The notes beneath the pieces are model-generated. The model saw nothing but the letters and a program-made list of their open reading frames with translations, ran no database searches and had not been told where the DNA came from. Made by a program: the position numbers and the translations under genes. Of a stretch of 64,000 nucleotides of DNA, positions 43,298-54,340 are shown piece by piece; within the stretch, counting starts at the first letter, position 1; each line of letters starts with the position of its first letter. The DNA comes from Allochromatium humboldtianum (GTDB taxonomy: Bacteria; Pseudomonadota; Gammaproteobacteria; Chromatiales; Chromatiaceae). The stretch is from contig NZ_JABZEO010000012.1 in the NCBI RefSeq assembly GCF_013385175.1, positions 1 through 64,000 on the forward strand, written 5' to 3'.

Positions 43298-44455
43298 TTA
43301 TAAATTCTGATACAGCCGCAATGTACGCTTGACACAGAGATCCCATGTGTAGCCGCGTGCGCGCTGAAGACCAAGCTCAGCCGCTTGCAGACGCCAGGTT
43401 TCATCCTCGAGACCACGCTGCAAAGCCATGGTCAGGGCATTGGTATCGTACGGATCGATTTGCAAGGCGACCCCCGAAGTCAATTCACTCGAAGTCGGAA
43501 TCTTTGATGTCACCACGGGTATTCCGCTCGCCATTGCCTCCATCAATGGCAAGCCGAATCCCTCATAAAGCGATGGAAATACGAAAAGACGAGCCCCAGC
43601 AAAAATCAATGGAAGATCCGACTGAGGCACATAGTCGAGATAAAGCAGATTACCATGCCGCTGCTCATCGGCAATGCGCGCATGGACATCATCGCTATTC
43701 CAACCACGCTCCCCCACCAACACCAAGGGGTAGCGCTGACGCAGGGGCGGCAAAAGTGCGACGTAAGCATTGATCAAGCGCCCAATATTCTTACGCGGCT
43801 CGATGGTTGCCACGCATAGACAATAAGAACCGGGGGTCAAACCATAATGACGCAAACGAGATGACAACTCGGTAGATTTACGGGGGTGAAAAATACCATC
43901 GACGCCTAACGGAATCGCTGCGATACGTTCGGCAGGCCACCCGAAATAATCGATGATCTCTTGGCGGACTGCATTGGAGTCCGTGATCAGATGTGTAGCT
44001 CGTGCAAGCGTTCGAGGCAGCTCGGCTTCCATCAGGGCTACACGCGCCGGCGGATGCCAGCCAGGATCACGAAAAGTCGATATATCATGGATTGTGGCAA
44101 TGGACTTACCTCCAAAAGGAGGCAAGAAATAGTTTGGCGAATGATAGAGGTGATCCTGAAACTTCCGAAGTTTCCACCAATATAATACCGGACTCAAGCG
44201 GCGATATAGATGCACGGCCCAACGACGCTGGGCCAGAAATGAACGAGATCGGAGGACAAAGGAAAGGGGAGACCTGCTATCCTCCAACCCATCGAGATCT
44301 ACGGCACTCGGCAACGATATCCAACGCCCCAAGCAGAAGTAACGTATCGAGATATCTGGCGACTGAGCTGGAAGTCGTCTAGCCAGCTCCAGCGTGTAAC
44401 GACCGATCCCGGTCAAAGGCGGACGAAGAGCGTCTGCCGCAAGAATGATCTTCAC
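43298..44455 (-). CDS. GT4-family glycosyltransferase, paralogue of 35582-36769
   Basis: A 385-residue protein with GT-B landmarks ILAADALRPPLTGIGRYTLE, YCLCVATIEPRKNIGRLINA and FVFPSLYEGFGLPLMEAMA. The similarity to the gene at 35582 runs the whole length. It is visibly less GC-rich than its neighbours on both sides, which suggests separate acquisition. The start is GTG 44455. It follows the gmd genes, so a GDP-deoxyhexose donor is possible but not shown. Confidence 0.88.
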   Translation of the reverse strand: MKIILAADALRPPLTGIGRYTLELARRLPAQSPDISIRYFCLGRWISLPSAVDLDGLEDSRSPLSFVLRSRSFLAQRRWAVHLYRRLSPVLYWWKLRKFQDHLYHSPNYFLPPFGGKSIATIHDISTFRDPGWHPPARVALMEAELPRTLARATHLITDSNAVRQEIIDYFGWPAERIAAIPLGVDGIFHPRKSTELSSRLRHYGLTPGSYCLCVATIEPRKNIGRLINAYVALLPPLRQRYPLVLVGERGWNSDDVHARIADEQRHGNLLYLDYVPQSDLPLIFAGARLFVFPSLYEGFGLPLMEAMASGIPVVTSKIPTSSELTSGVALQIDPYDTNALTMALQRGLEDETWRLQAAELGLQRARGYTWDLCVKRTLRLYQNL

Positions 44456-44517
44456 CTGAAGCTTCTCACCCTATGACATGAAATGTCATGTAACAGTCGG
44501 TAGGCTTGACGAGCAAG

Positions 44518-45609
44518 CTACTCGTGGTGGTCGAACGCCTTGAAGCCATGACGCTCGACCAGCTCGTCGCGCTCGGTGGCCTTGAGATCCTCGCGCACCA
44601 TCTCGCGCACCAGTTCCTCGAAACTGGTCCGGGGCACCCAGCCGAGTTTCTCCTTCGCCTTGCGCGGGTCGCCGAGCAGAGTCTCGACCTCGGTCGGGCG
44701 GAAGTAGCGCGGATCGACGCGGACGATGACGCGACCCTGATCGTCGGTGCCGGTCTCGTCGACGCCCTGCCCCGCCCAGCTGATGCTCATCCCGAGTTCG
44801 CGCGCGGCGGCCTCGACGAAGTCACGCACGCTGTACTGGACACCGGTGGCGATGACGAAGTCTTCGGGCTGCTCCTGCTGGAGCATCAGCCATTGCATCT
44901 CGACATAGTCGCGCGCATGTCCCCAGTCGCGCTTGGCATCCAGGTTGCCCAGATAGAGACAGTCCTGCAAGCCCAGCTTGATGCGCGCGAGCGCACGGGT
45001 GATCTTGCGCGTGACGAAGGTCTCGCCACGAACGGGACTCTCGTGATTGAACAGGATGCCGTTGCAGGCATAGATCCCATAGGCTTCGCGGTAGTTGACC
45101 GTGATCCAGTAGGCATAGAGCTTGGCCACGGCATAGGGCGAGCGCGGATAGAAGGGCGTGGTCTCACTCTGGGGGACTTCCTGGACCAGACCATACAGCT
45201 CCGAGGTCGAGGCCTGATAGAAGCGGGTCTTCTTCTCCAGCCCCAGGATGCGGATCGCCTCCAGGATGCGCAATGCACCGAGCGCATCTGAATTGGCCGT
45301 ATATTCCGGCTCCTCGAAGGAGACGGCGACATGGCTCTGGGCGGCGAGGTTGTAGATCTCGTCGGGCTGGGTCTGCTGGATGATGCGGATCAGGCTGCTG
45401 GAGTCGGTCAGATCGCCGTGATGCAGCACGAAGCGCTGGTCGGGCTCGTGCGGATCCTGATAGAGATGATCGATACGATCGGTGTTGAACAGCGAGGTCC
45501 GGCGCTTGAGGCCGTGCACCATGTAGCCCTTGTTCAGCAGGAACTCAGCCAGATAGGCTCCGTCCTGACCGGTGACGCCTGTGATGAGTGCGACTTTGCG
45601 TTGAGACAT
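44518..45609 (-). CDS. gmd: GDP-mannose 4,6-dehydratase
   Basis: A 363-residue extended SDR enzyme. It has the NAD(P) motif [16 protein letters not shown], the [15 protein letters not shown] stretch, the catalytic SxxxYxxxK as [12 protein letters not shown], and [17 protein letters not shown], which is specific to Gmd. It converts GDP-D-mannose to GDP-4-keto-6-deoxymannose, the precursor of GDP-fucose, GDP-rhamnose and GDP-perosamine. The downstream reductase or aminotransferase is not in the window unless the paralogue upstream has that role. Confidence 0.93.
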   Translation of the reverse strand: MSQRKVALITGVTGQDGAYLAEFLLNKGYMVHGLKRRTSLFNTDRIDHLYQDPHEPDQRFVLHHGDLTDSSSLIRIIQQTQPDEIYNLAAQSHVAVSFEEPEYTANSDALGALRILEAIRILGLEKKTRFYQASTSELYGLVQEVPQSETTPFYPRSPYAVAKLYAYWITVNYREAYGIYACNGILFNHESPVRGETFVTRKITRALARIKLGLQDCLYLGNLDAKRDWGHARDYVEMQWLMLQQEQPEDFVIATGVQYSVRDFVEAAARELGMSISWAGQGVDETGTDDQGRVIVRVDPRYFRPTEVETLLGDPRKAKEKLGWVPRTSFEELVREMVREDLKATERDELVERHGFKAFDHHE

Positions 45610-45624
45610 GATCGAAGCGAGTCC

Positions 45625-46617
45625 TCAAGAATCGGTACGCGAAAGATGTTCCAGTTCGGACTGAGTCATTTCCTGGATGAGTTCGGTGAATGAGGTCCGG
45701 GGCGACCAGCCGAGCACGCGCTGGGCCTTGCTCGCGTCGCCGACCAGATGCAGCGGCTCGGCCGGACGCAGGAAGTGGCGGTCGAAACGAACATAGTCGG
45801 TCCAGCCGAGTTCGACGGCAGCAAAGGCGGTCTCGATGACGTCCTGCACCCGATGCAGAATGCCGGTCGCGAAGACATAATCGTCGGGCGTATCGTGATT
45901 CAGTGCCATCCACATGCCACGCACATAGTCGCGCGCATGGCCCCAGTCACGCTGGGCGCTGGTGTCGCCGAGTACCAGTTCACGCTGACGCCCGAGCTTG
46001 ATGGCGGCGGCGGCATGACAGATCTTGCGGGTAACGAAGTTCTCGCCGCGCCGGCTGGATTCGTGGTTGTAGAGGATGCCGTTGACCGCGAACAACCCAT
46101 GACTCTCGCGATAGACCCGGACCATCTGGGTCGCGAACGCCTTGGCGCAACCATAGGGGTTGATGGGCGCGAGCGGCGTGTCCTCGTTCTGCGGGCTGGC
46201 GACCGGGCGGCCGAAGATCTCGCTGGAGGTGGCGTGGAAAAAGCGCGGCGGCTCGGGCAGGTCGCGCAGGATCTCCAGCAGACGCAACGTGCCCATGGCG
46301 GTGAACTCGCAGGTAGTCTCCGGGATCTCGAAGCTCAGACCCACATGGCTCTGACCTGCCAGATGATAGAGTTCGGCCGGCTGGACGCGATTGAGCACAC
46401 GGCGCAGCGTGGTCGGATCGTCGAGATCGGCATAGTGCAGAAAAAGGCTCTTGTTGTAGACCTCCGGGTCGGCATAGAGATGCGCGAGCCGACTGCGCTC
46501 CAGCGTACTGGTTCGCCGCACGGAGCCATGGACCTCGTAACCCTGTTCGAGCAGCAGTTCGGCCAGATAGGAACCGTCCTGCCCCGTGATGCCGGTGATG
46601 AAAGCCTTGTTGTTCAA
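45625..46617 (-). CDS. Second GDP-mannose 4,6-dehydratase-family protein
   Basis: A protein of about 330 residues with the same layout as gmd: TGITGQDGSYLAELLLEQGY, VHGSVRRTSTLERSRLAHLY, the catalytic PYGCAKAFA segment and YNHESSRRGENFVTRKI. It differs from the neighbour by being shorter and more divergent. Tandem Gmd-like genes may encode a dehydratase plus a reductase of the RMD type or two dehydratases; I cannot separate these from sequence. The long frame to 46875 has no conserved content before residue 86, so a TTG at 46617 after GCGAGG is the likely start. Confidence 0.8.
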   Translation of the reverse strand: MNNKAFITGITGQDGSYLAELLLEQGYEVHGSVRRTSTLERSRLAHLYADPEVYNKSLFLHYADLDDPTTLRRVLNRVQPAELYHLAGQSHVGLSFEIPETTCEFTAMGTLRLLEILRDLPEPPRFFHATSSEIFGRPVASPQNEDTPLAPINPYGCAKAFATQMVRVYRESHGLFAVNGILYNHESSRRGENFVTRKICHAAAAIKLGRQRELVLGDTSAQRDWGHARDYVRGMWMALNHDTPDDYVFATGILHRVQDVIETAFAAVELGWTDYVRFDRHFLRPAEPLHLVGDASKAQRVLGWSPRTSFTELIQEMTQSELEHLSRTDS

Positions 46618-46726
46618 GTCGACCTCGCGAATGGGCGCCCTTGGGTAGAGGATATCAGGCGGGGATTGTCGCGCGATTCGGCCCCTTTGGGCAAAGTTTG
46701 ATGCTCGCGCCCGAACGGCGCGCCTC

Positions 46727-46855
46727 TCAGAGCGACGTCGCCTCGCAAAAGGCATCCCAGTATTCCAGGGCGATGGCCCGGCTGTCGGCGAAGTGCGCGG
46801 CACCGAGCAGCCCGAGTATATATAGCCATTCGCTCTGATATCCGGACAGCTCCAT
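46727..46855 (-). CDS. Possible small protein of 42 residues
   Basis: A short frame from ATG 46855 reading [20 protein letters not shown] and ending in FCEATSL-stop. Composition is coding-like. It may be a real small gene or the tail of a lost gene; no family is recognised. The rest of the gap between 46618 and 47047 shows nothing else I can assign, although it must hold the promoters of the gmd and rhamnose operons. Confidence 0.3.
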   Translation of the reverse strand: MELSGYQSEWLYILGLLGAAHFADSRAIALEYWDAFCEATSL

Positions 46856-47047
46856 CGGTTTACCCGCGTGATCAAAGGGCCGGCGATGATTTCACATCAG
46901 ATGGCTATAACCGATTGCGCATCGGAAGGTGTGGGGCCGATGATAGCGACACCCTGGAGGTTCGAGCCGAGACGGCCGCTCCGATACTGTGGTTTCGGCG
47001 CGCCTCCGATCGATCCAGCCTCGACGATTATAAGGACAGGACTCTAC

Positions 47048-48115
47048 ATGCAAACCCTTTTAGTCACGGGCGGTGCCGGCTTCATCGGCGGCAACTTCGT
47101 CCATCATATCCTTGAACGGGCCGATGTCCGGGTGGTCAATCTAGACCGGCTGACCTATGCCGGCAACCTCGACACACTCGCCAGTCTGGCCAGCGATCCG
47201 CGCCACGTCTTCGTCCAGGGCGACATCGCCGACGCCGAACTAGTCGGGCGTCTGCTGCGTGAGTATGAAGTCGACGCGGTGGTCAACTTCGCCGCCGAGA
47301 GTCATGTCGACCGCTCGATCGACGGGCCGGCTGAGTTCATCCAGACCAACGTCGTCGGCACCTTCAACCTGCTCGACCGTGCGCGCGATTACTGGTCCGG
47401 ACTCGGTCCGGCGGCGCGCGCGGCCTTCCGCTTCCTGCACGTCTCGACCGACGAGGTCTATGGCTCGCTCGGGCCGAGCGGACTCTTCACCGAGACCACG
47501 CCCTACGCACCCAACTCGCCCTATTCGGCCTCCAAAGCCGCTTCGGATCATCTGGTGCGCGCCTGGTTCCACACCTACGGGCTGCCGGTGCTCACCACCA
47601 ACTGCTCCAACAACTACGGCCCCTATCAGTTCCCCGAGAAGCTGATCCCGCTGATGATCCTCAAGGCCCAGGCCGGCGAGCCGCTGCCGATCTACGGCGA
47701 TGGCGGCAACGTGCGCGACTGGCTGTTCGTGCTCGACCACTGCCGCGCCATCGCGCGCGTGCTGGACGCCGGCACGCCGGGCGAGGTCTACAACGTCGGC
47801 GGCAACAGCGAGCGGACCAATCTCCAGGTCGTCGATACGCTCTGCGCCCTGCTCGACGAACGCCTGCCCGATTCGCCGCATCGTCCGCACAGCAGGCTCA
47901 AGACCTTCGTCGCCGACCGCCCCGGACACGACCGCCGCTATGCCATCGACGCCAGCAAGCTCAAGCGCGAGCTGGGCTGGGAGCCGACCGAGACCTTCGA
48001 GTCCGGGATGCGGCGCACGGTCGACTGGTATCTGGACAACCCCGAGTGGTGTCGGCGCGTGATGGACGGCAGTTATCGCGGCGAGCGCCTGGGTTCGGGC
48101 ATGGGAGGCGTTTGA
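47048..48115 (+). CDS. rfbB: dTDP-glucose 4,6-dehydratase
   Basis: A 355-residue extended SDR protein: [16 protein letters not shown] nucleotide motif, [11 protein letters not shown], the catalytic YSASKAASD and [20 protein letters not shown]. It makes dTDP-4-keto-6-deoxyglucose, the second step of dTDP-L-rhamnose synthesis. ATG 47048 follows ACAGGA, and the longer frame from 46868 has no conserved residues. First gene of the four-gene rhamnose operon. Confidence 0.96.
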   Translation: MQTLLVTGGAGFIGGNFVHHILERADVRVVNLDRLTYAGNLDTLASLASDPRHVFVQGDIADAELVGRLLREYEVDAVVNFAAESHVDRSIDGPAEFIQTNVVGTFNLLDRARDYWSGLGPAARAAFRFLHVSTDEVYGSLGPSGLFTETTPYAPNSPYSASKAASDHLVRAWFHTYGLPVLTTNCSNNYGPYQFPEKLIPLMILKAQAGEPLPIYGDGGNVRDWLFVLDHCRAIARVLDAGTPGEVYNVGGNSERTNLQVVDTLCALLDERLPDSPHRPHSRLKTFVADRPGHDRRYAIDASKLKRELGWEPTETFESGMRRTVDWYLDNPEWCRRVMDGSYRGERLGSGMGGV

Positions 48116-48116
48116 G

Positions 48117-48998
48117 ATGACACGCAAGGGCATCATTCTGGCCGGTGGTTCCGGCACCCGGCTCTATCCGCTGACCCGCTCGATCAGCAAGCAACTGCTG
48201 CCGATCTACGACAAGCCGATGATCTACTATCCGCTCTCCACGCTGATGCTGGCGGGGATGCGCGAGATCCTGATCATCACCACGCCGCATGACGCGCCGT
48301 TGTTCCAGGCGCTGCTCGGCGACGGGTCGCAGTGGGGCCTGTCCCTCAGCTATGCCGTCCAGCCCGAACCGAATGGACTGGCGCAGGCGTTCCTGATCGG
48401 TCGCGCGTTCCTGGCCGGTGCGCCCTCCTGTCTGGTTCTGGGCGACAACATCTTCTATGGTCACGGACTGGTCGATCAGCTCAAGGAGGCCAATGCGCGT
48501 CAGACCGGCGCCACCGTATTCGGCTATTACGTCTCCGATCCCGAGCGCTATGGCGTGGCCGAGTTCGACGACTCGGGCCGGGTGCTCGGCATCGAAGAAA
48601 AGCCCAGGACGCCCAAGTCGAACTGGGCCGTGACCGGAATCTATTTCTACGATGGACGCGCCCCGGATCTGGCGGCCGAACTCAAGCCCTCGCCGCGCGG
48701 AGAATTGGAGATCACCGATCTCAACAACCGTTATCTCAGTGAGGGCGCACTGTCACTGACCCGCATCGGGCGCGGCACCGCCTGGCTCGACACCGGCACC
48801 CACGCCTCGCTGATGGAGGCCGGCCAGTTCATCGAGACCATCGAGAAGCGCCAGGGTCTCAAGATCTGCTGTCCCGAGGAGATCGCTTATTTCAACGGCT
48901 GGATCGATGCCGAGCGACTGCGCGCCATGGGCGAGGAGCTGAGCAAGAACGGCTATGGCCAGTATCTGCTGAGTCTGTTGCAGCGGGGGCGCGTCTGA
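48117..48998 (+). CDS. rfbA: Glucose-1-phosphate thymidylyltransferase
   Basis: A 293-residue nucleotidyltransferase with the signature [20 protein letters not shown], then [19 protein letters not shown] and [12 protein letters not shown]. It forms dTDP-glucose from dTTP and glucose-1-phosphate. It starts one base after the rfbB stop, and its own stop overlaps the rfbC start. Confidence 0.96.
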   Translation: MTRKGIILAGGSGTRLYPLTRSISKQLLPIYDKPMIYYPLSTLMLAGMREILIITTPHDAPLFQALLGDGSQWGLSLSYAVQPEPNGLAQAFLIGRAFLAGAPSCLVLGDNIFYGHGLVDQLKEANARQTGATVFGYYVSDPERYGVAEFDDSGRVLGIEEKPRTPKSNWAVTGIYFYDGRAPDLAAELKPSPRGELEITDLNNRYLSEGALSLTRIGRGTAWLDTGTHASLMEAGQFIETIEKRQGLKICCPEEIAYFNGWIDAERLRAMGEELSKNGYGQYLLSLLQRGRV

Positions 48999-49567
48999 TG
49001 AAGGTGATCGAAACGGCCATCCCCGGCGTACTCATCCTGGAGCCGAAAGTCTGGGGCGACGAGCGCGGCTATTTCCTGGAGACCTATCGCGCCAACCAGT
49101 ACGCCGAACTCGGCATCCCGGCGTCGCTGGTCCAGGACAACCAGTCCTTCTCGCGCCGGGGCGTGCTGCGCGGGCTGCACGTCCAGCATCCGCGCGCTCA
49201 GGGCAAGCTGGTGCAGGTGCTGGCCGGCGAGGTATTCGACGTGGCCGTGGATATCCGGCGCGGCTCGCCCCACTTCGGACATTGGGTGGGCGTGACGCTC
49301 TCAGGCGAGAACAAGCGCCAGTTCTGGGTTCCGCCCGGTTTCGCCCACGGCTTTCTCGTCACGGGCGAGAATGCACTATTCGTCTATAAGAACACCGACT
49401 ATTACAGCCCGGAGACCGAGTTCAGCGTGCGCTGGGACGATCCCGACCTCGGCATCGACTGGCCGCTGGCCGGGATGACGCCCGAGTTGTCGGCCAAGGA
49501 TCGCGACGCGGCCTGCTTGCGTGACATCCCGCTCGATCGTCTCCCCGGCCTGGAGGATTACCCATGA
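48998..49567 (+). CDS. rfbC: dTDP-4-dehydrorhamnose 3,5-epimerase
   Basis: A 189-residue cupin protein. Motifs include VWGDERGYFLETYR, QDNQSFSRRGVLRGLHVQ (with the catalytic His), FDVAVDIRRGSPHFG and WVPPGFAHGFLV. It epimerises C3 and C5 of the 4-keto sugar. It is coupled to rfbA (TGATG) and to rfbD (ATGA). Confidence 0.96.
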   Translation: MKVIETAIPGVLILEPKVWGDERGYFLETYRANQYAELGIPASLVQDNQSFSRRGVLRGLHVQHPRAQGKLVQVLAGEVFDVAVDIRRGSPHFGHWVGVTLSGENKRQFWVPPGFAHGFLVTGENALFVYKNTDYYSPETEFSVRWDDPDLGIDWPLAGMTPELSAKDRDAACLRDIPLDRLPGLEDYP

Positions 49568-50472
49568 CCACCAAGACCCCGGCCGGCCACCGGCCCAAAC
49601 TGCTCCTGATCGGCGCCAACGGCCAGGTCGGCTGGGAACTGCGCCGCACGCTCGCCAGCGTCGGTGAGGTGATCGCCGCCTCGCTGGAGGGTGAATATGG
49701 CCCGACCATCGATCTGATGGACGCCAAAGCGCTGGCCCGTCTGATCGAGGACAGCCGGCCGGATGCCCTGATCAACGCGGCGGCTTACACCGCCGTCGAC
49801 AAGGCCGAGAGCGATCGCGCGACCGCCCAGCGTCTCAATGCCGACGCGGTCGGCGAGATGGGCGCTCTGCTGGCCGAGCGCGGCACGCCGATCATCCATT
49901 ACTCAACCGACTTCGTCTTCTCCGGCGGTCTGGGCCGCACCTATACCGAGGACGACAGCCCCGACCCGCTCAACGTCTATGGCGAGACCAAGCTCGGCGG
50001 CGAACGCGCCCTGCTCGACTCGGGTGCGCGTGCCCTGATCTTCCGCACCAGTTGGGTCTATGGCGCGCGCGGGGCGAATTTCCTGCTGACCATGCGCAAA
50101 CTCTTCCGCGAGCGCGAGGAACTGCGGGTGGTCGACGACCAGATCGGCTCGCCGACCTGGAGCCGGATGCTCGCGGAGATCACGGCCCAGGTGCTCCATC
50201 GCGTGCTGCGCGGCGACCTGGATCTGGACAAGGTCGGCGGACTCTACCACCTGACCGGCAGCGGTCAGGTCAGTTGGTACGGCTTCGCCAGCGCTATCCT
50301 GGAGGCCAGTGGCGCCCGGACCAACCTCATCCCCATCCCGTCATCCGAATATCAGGCCCCGGCTAGGCGTCCGACCTTCTCGGTGCTCGACAACGGGCGC
50401 TTCCAGGAGACCTTCGGACTGGCGATGCCGGACTGGCGTCTGTCGCTGGCGCAGTGTCTCGAAGAACTCTAG
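49564..50472 (+). CDS. rfbD: dTDP-4-dehydrorhamnose reductase
   Basis: A 302-residue SDR protein with LLIGANGQVGWELRRTL, INAAAYTAVDKAESD, STDFVFSGG and the catalytic YGETKLGGE, plus FRTSWVYGARGANF. It gives dTDP-L-rhamnose. It is the last gene of the operon and overlaps, tail to tail by four bases, the next minus-strand gene. Confidence 0.96.
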   Translation: MTTKTPAGHRPKLLLIGANGQVGWELRRTLASVGEVIAASLEGEYGPTIDLMDAKALARLIEDSRPDALINAAAYTAVDKAESDRATAQRLNADAVGEMGALLAERGTPIIHYSTDFVFSGGLGRTYTEDDSPDPLNVYGETKLGGERALLDSGARALIFRTSWVYGARGANFLLTMRKLFREREELRVVDDQIGSPTWSRMLAEITAQVLHRVLRGDLDLDKVGGLYHLTGSGQVSWYGFASAILEASGARTNLIPIPSSEYQAPARRPTFSVLDNGRFQETFGLAMPDWRLSLAQCLEEL

Positions 50473-51428
50473 ACGCCGCCACCTCCGGTCCAGTACTTCT
50501 TCTCACAGCGCGTGACGAACTCGACCGTGATGCGGTCGCGTCCTTCCTTCGCGGCGTCCTTCTCGATGATGCGCCGGATCATCGGCCGGATGATGGCCGG
50601 CGCCTCGCCGACGCGTTTCTGGGCGTCGGCACTCCAGATGAGGCCAAGCTTCTTGTTGGCCCAGCTCCCCACGGCCGGCGGCGGCACATCCTGGAAATCA
50701 CGGATCGTCAGTCCGGGCGTGCCGCCGAAGGCGGCTTCGGCCAGGGTGTCGGACATCGACTGGCCGAACGACTGGGTGAAGACCGGAAAGGCCGGATCGT
50801 TCTCGAAGATCACCCGTTTCAGTTCCAGTACCCGTTCGCCGCGCGCCTGTCTGGACTTGGCGTCCATATCGGGCGCGGCTTGGTCGATGTAACGGCACCA
50901 GGTTTCGACGACGGCATCGAACGCGGTGAAAAAGCGCTCCGGCTCCAGCGGCTTGAAGGTGCAGTGCAGCAGATGGGGCGAGGTCACGGACTCCAACAAG
51001 GGCAGCCGCTCGTCCGGCAGTTCCAAGGCCGCGCGGTGCGCGTGCGCAACGCGGGCGAACGGCTCCAGATCCAGGGTCGACGAACAGGGGGCCAGATCCA
51101 GCGTCAGCAGCGTGCGCTCGGGCGGCTGGCCGCCGACGTGCAACAGAAAGGCTGGGAGATCGTAGTCGACGCGCGGATAGGCGAAGATCACCAGACCCCA
51201 GCGCCCCAAGCGCAGCGAGTAGCGGCTGACCATCACCCGATCGAGCTTTTCGCCCTGATAGACGCGTGTATGGCTGAAGACCTGTTTGCCGTGGGTGCAG
51301 CGCCGGGCGCTGTACTCGGTGACATCGGTGAGATCCAGACGCTCCCCGAGCCGGTCGAAGAAGAGTCGCTCATGCCGCTCCCAGGGGGTTGGTTCCAGGA
51401 CATCTCCCGCCTCGTTCATCTGTTCCAT
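50469..51428 (-). CDS. Bilin-reductase-like protein with C-terminal PCP_red domain
   Basis: About 319 residues. The C-terminal 55 (LIWSADAQKRVGEAPAIIR, then RRIIEKDAAKEGRDRITVEF) match the PCP_red domain that ends BchB/ChlB of dark protochlorophyllide reductase: a W near the start, DA, P-x-x-[IV]R, and G-x-x-x-IT. The first 250 residues resemble ferredoxin-dependent bilin reductases (HY2/PcyA/RCC-reductase group): an aromatic-rich strand region, YPRVDYDLPAFLLHV, TLLTLDLAP, and a late ELKRVIFENDPAF...FTQSFGQ block that parallels the PcyA ending. The joining of these two modules is unusual. A tetrapyrrole as substrate is an inference. The start at ATG 51428 is chosen over 51491 because of GGAG upstream. 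It lies alone between rfbD and pgi. Confidence 0.65.
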   Translation of the reverse strand: MEQMNEAGDVLEPTPWERHERLFFDRLGERLDLTDVTEYSARRCTHGKQVFSHTRVYQGEKLDRVMVSRYSLRLGRWGLVIFAYPRVDYDLPAFLLHVGGQPPERTLLTLDLAPCSSTLDLEPFARVAHAHRAALELPDERLPLLESVTSPHLLHCTFKPLEPERFFTAFDAVVETWCRYIDQAAPDMDAKSRQARGERVLELKRVIFENDPAFPVFTQSFGQSMSDTLAEAAFGGTPGLTIRDFQDVPPPAVGSWANKKLGLIWSADAQKRVGEAPAIIRPMIRRIIEKDAAKEGRDRITVEFVTRCEKKYWTGGGGV

Positions 51429-51487
51429 AGGGCCGCGTCTCCAAATTGTTTGGAACAGATCGACATGTGTGCCGGCACCACGCCCCC

Positions 51488-53140
<1,653 letters not shown>

Positions 53141-53286
53141 GACGGTTCGAGCCTCCTCAAATCCGGGATCACAGGATGGAGGCGCATTTGATCACATTCG
53201 CGCGTAATTCTCAGCTATCGCGCGATCGGACGGTCGGGGTCTGAGTCGGCGGCCTCGACACGCCCGGCTCCAGGCCGGAACGGCCG

Positions 53287-54264
53287 CTAGGCCGGCGGCT
53301 GGAAGCGCGTCAAACGGGCACGGGTCTCGTCGAGCTGGCGGCACAGCCGTCCGCTCTCCTCGCCGAGAAAGTCGATGAAAGCGTCGGCCACCACAGACAA
53401 TTCCTTGCCCTTGGCATGGGCGACATACCACTGACGTTCCAGCGGGAAGCCCTGGACGTCGAGAATGGCCAGCTCCGAGGACTCGGCCTCCTGGGCCAGG
53501 GTATGGAGCGAGAGCACCGACAGGCCCAACTTACCGTAGATGGCGTGCTTGATCGCCTCGTTGCTGCCGAGTTCCATGCGCACACGCGGCTTGAGTCCGG
53601 CCTCGCCGAAGGTCTTGAGCACATAGTCGCGGATGCCCGAGCCCGGCTCGCGCATGATGAAATATTCCTCGGCCAGACGCTCGACCGGGATGTTGCGCTC
53701 CAGCGCCAGCGGATGCTCGCGGTGGGCGATGACATGGAGCGGATTGGGCGCGAAGGGCGTGGCGATCATCTCCAGGTCACGCTCGGGATTCTGACCCAGG
53801 ATGTAGAGATCGTCCTTGTTGGCGATCAGGCGTTCCAGGACGCTGTCGCGGTTCGTGACCTTGAGCGCCACGTCGACCCCCTGATGGCGCTGACAGAAGC
53901 GCCCGAGCACCTCCGGGGCAAAATACTTGGCGGTCGTGATGACGCAGAGCTTGAGATAGCCGCGCTTCAGCCCCTTGAGATCGGCGACCTTCATCTCGAA
54001 GCGGTCGAGCACGCCGAAGATGTCCTTGACCGCCGTCTCCAGCTCGCGTCCGGTCTCGGTCAGATAGACCTGACGCCCGATCTGCTCGAACAGCGGCAAC
54101 CCGATCACGTCGGTCAGGCGCTTGATCTGGGTCGAGACCGTCGGCTGGGTCAGATAGAGTTCGTCGGCGGCCTTGGTGAAACTCTTCAGGCGCGCGATGG
54201 CCTCGAACACCTGGAGCTGGCGCAGACTGACGTGACGGGCAAGATTCAGCATGGGATCGAACAT
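53287..54264 (-). CDS. cbbR: LysR-family regulator CbbR
   Basis: A 325-residue LysR protein. The helix-turn-helix is in residues 12-70 (LRQLQVFEAIARLKSFTKAA, LYLTQPTVSTQIKRL), followed by the co-inducer domain (LKLCVITTAKYFAPEVLGRF, EEYFIMREPGSGIRDYVLK). These CbbR landmarks and the position at the end of the carboxysome operon support the assignment. In most relatives cbbR is divergent from cbbL; here it lies downstream on the same strand, 8 kb from cbbL. Confidence 0.9.
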   Translation of the reverse strand: MFDPMLNLARHVSLRQLQVFEAIARLKSFTKAADELYLTQPTVSTQIKRLTDVIGLPLFEQIGRQVYLTETGRELETAVKDIFGVLDRFEMKVADLKGLKRGYLKLCVITTAKYFAPEVLGRFCQRHQGVDVALKVTNRDSVLERLIANKDDLYILGQNPERDLEMIATPFAPNPLHVIAHREHPLALERNIPVERLAEEYFIMREPGSGIRDYVLKTFGEAGLKPRVRMELGSNEAIKHAIYGKLGLSVLSLHTLAQEAESSELAILDVQGFPLERQWYVAHAKGKELSVVADAFIDFLGEESGRLCRQLDETRARLTRFQPPA

Positions 54265-54340
54265 GGCGGCTCACTGGGTCTGCGATCATAACGCTTGGAA
54301 TCTGTCCCGTGGTGCACGGTCCCGGACCGATGGATCTGGC

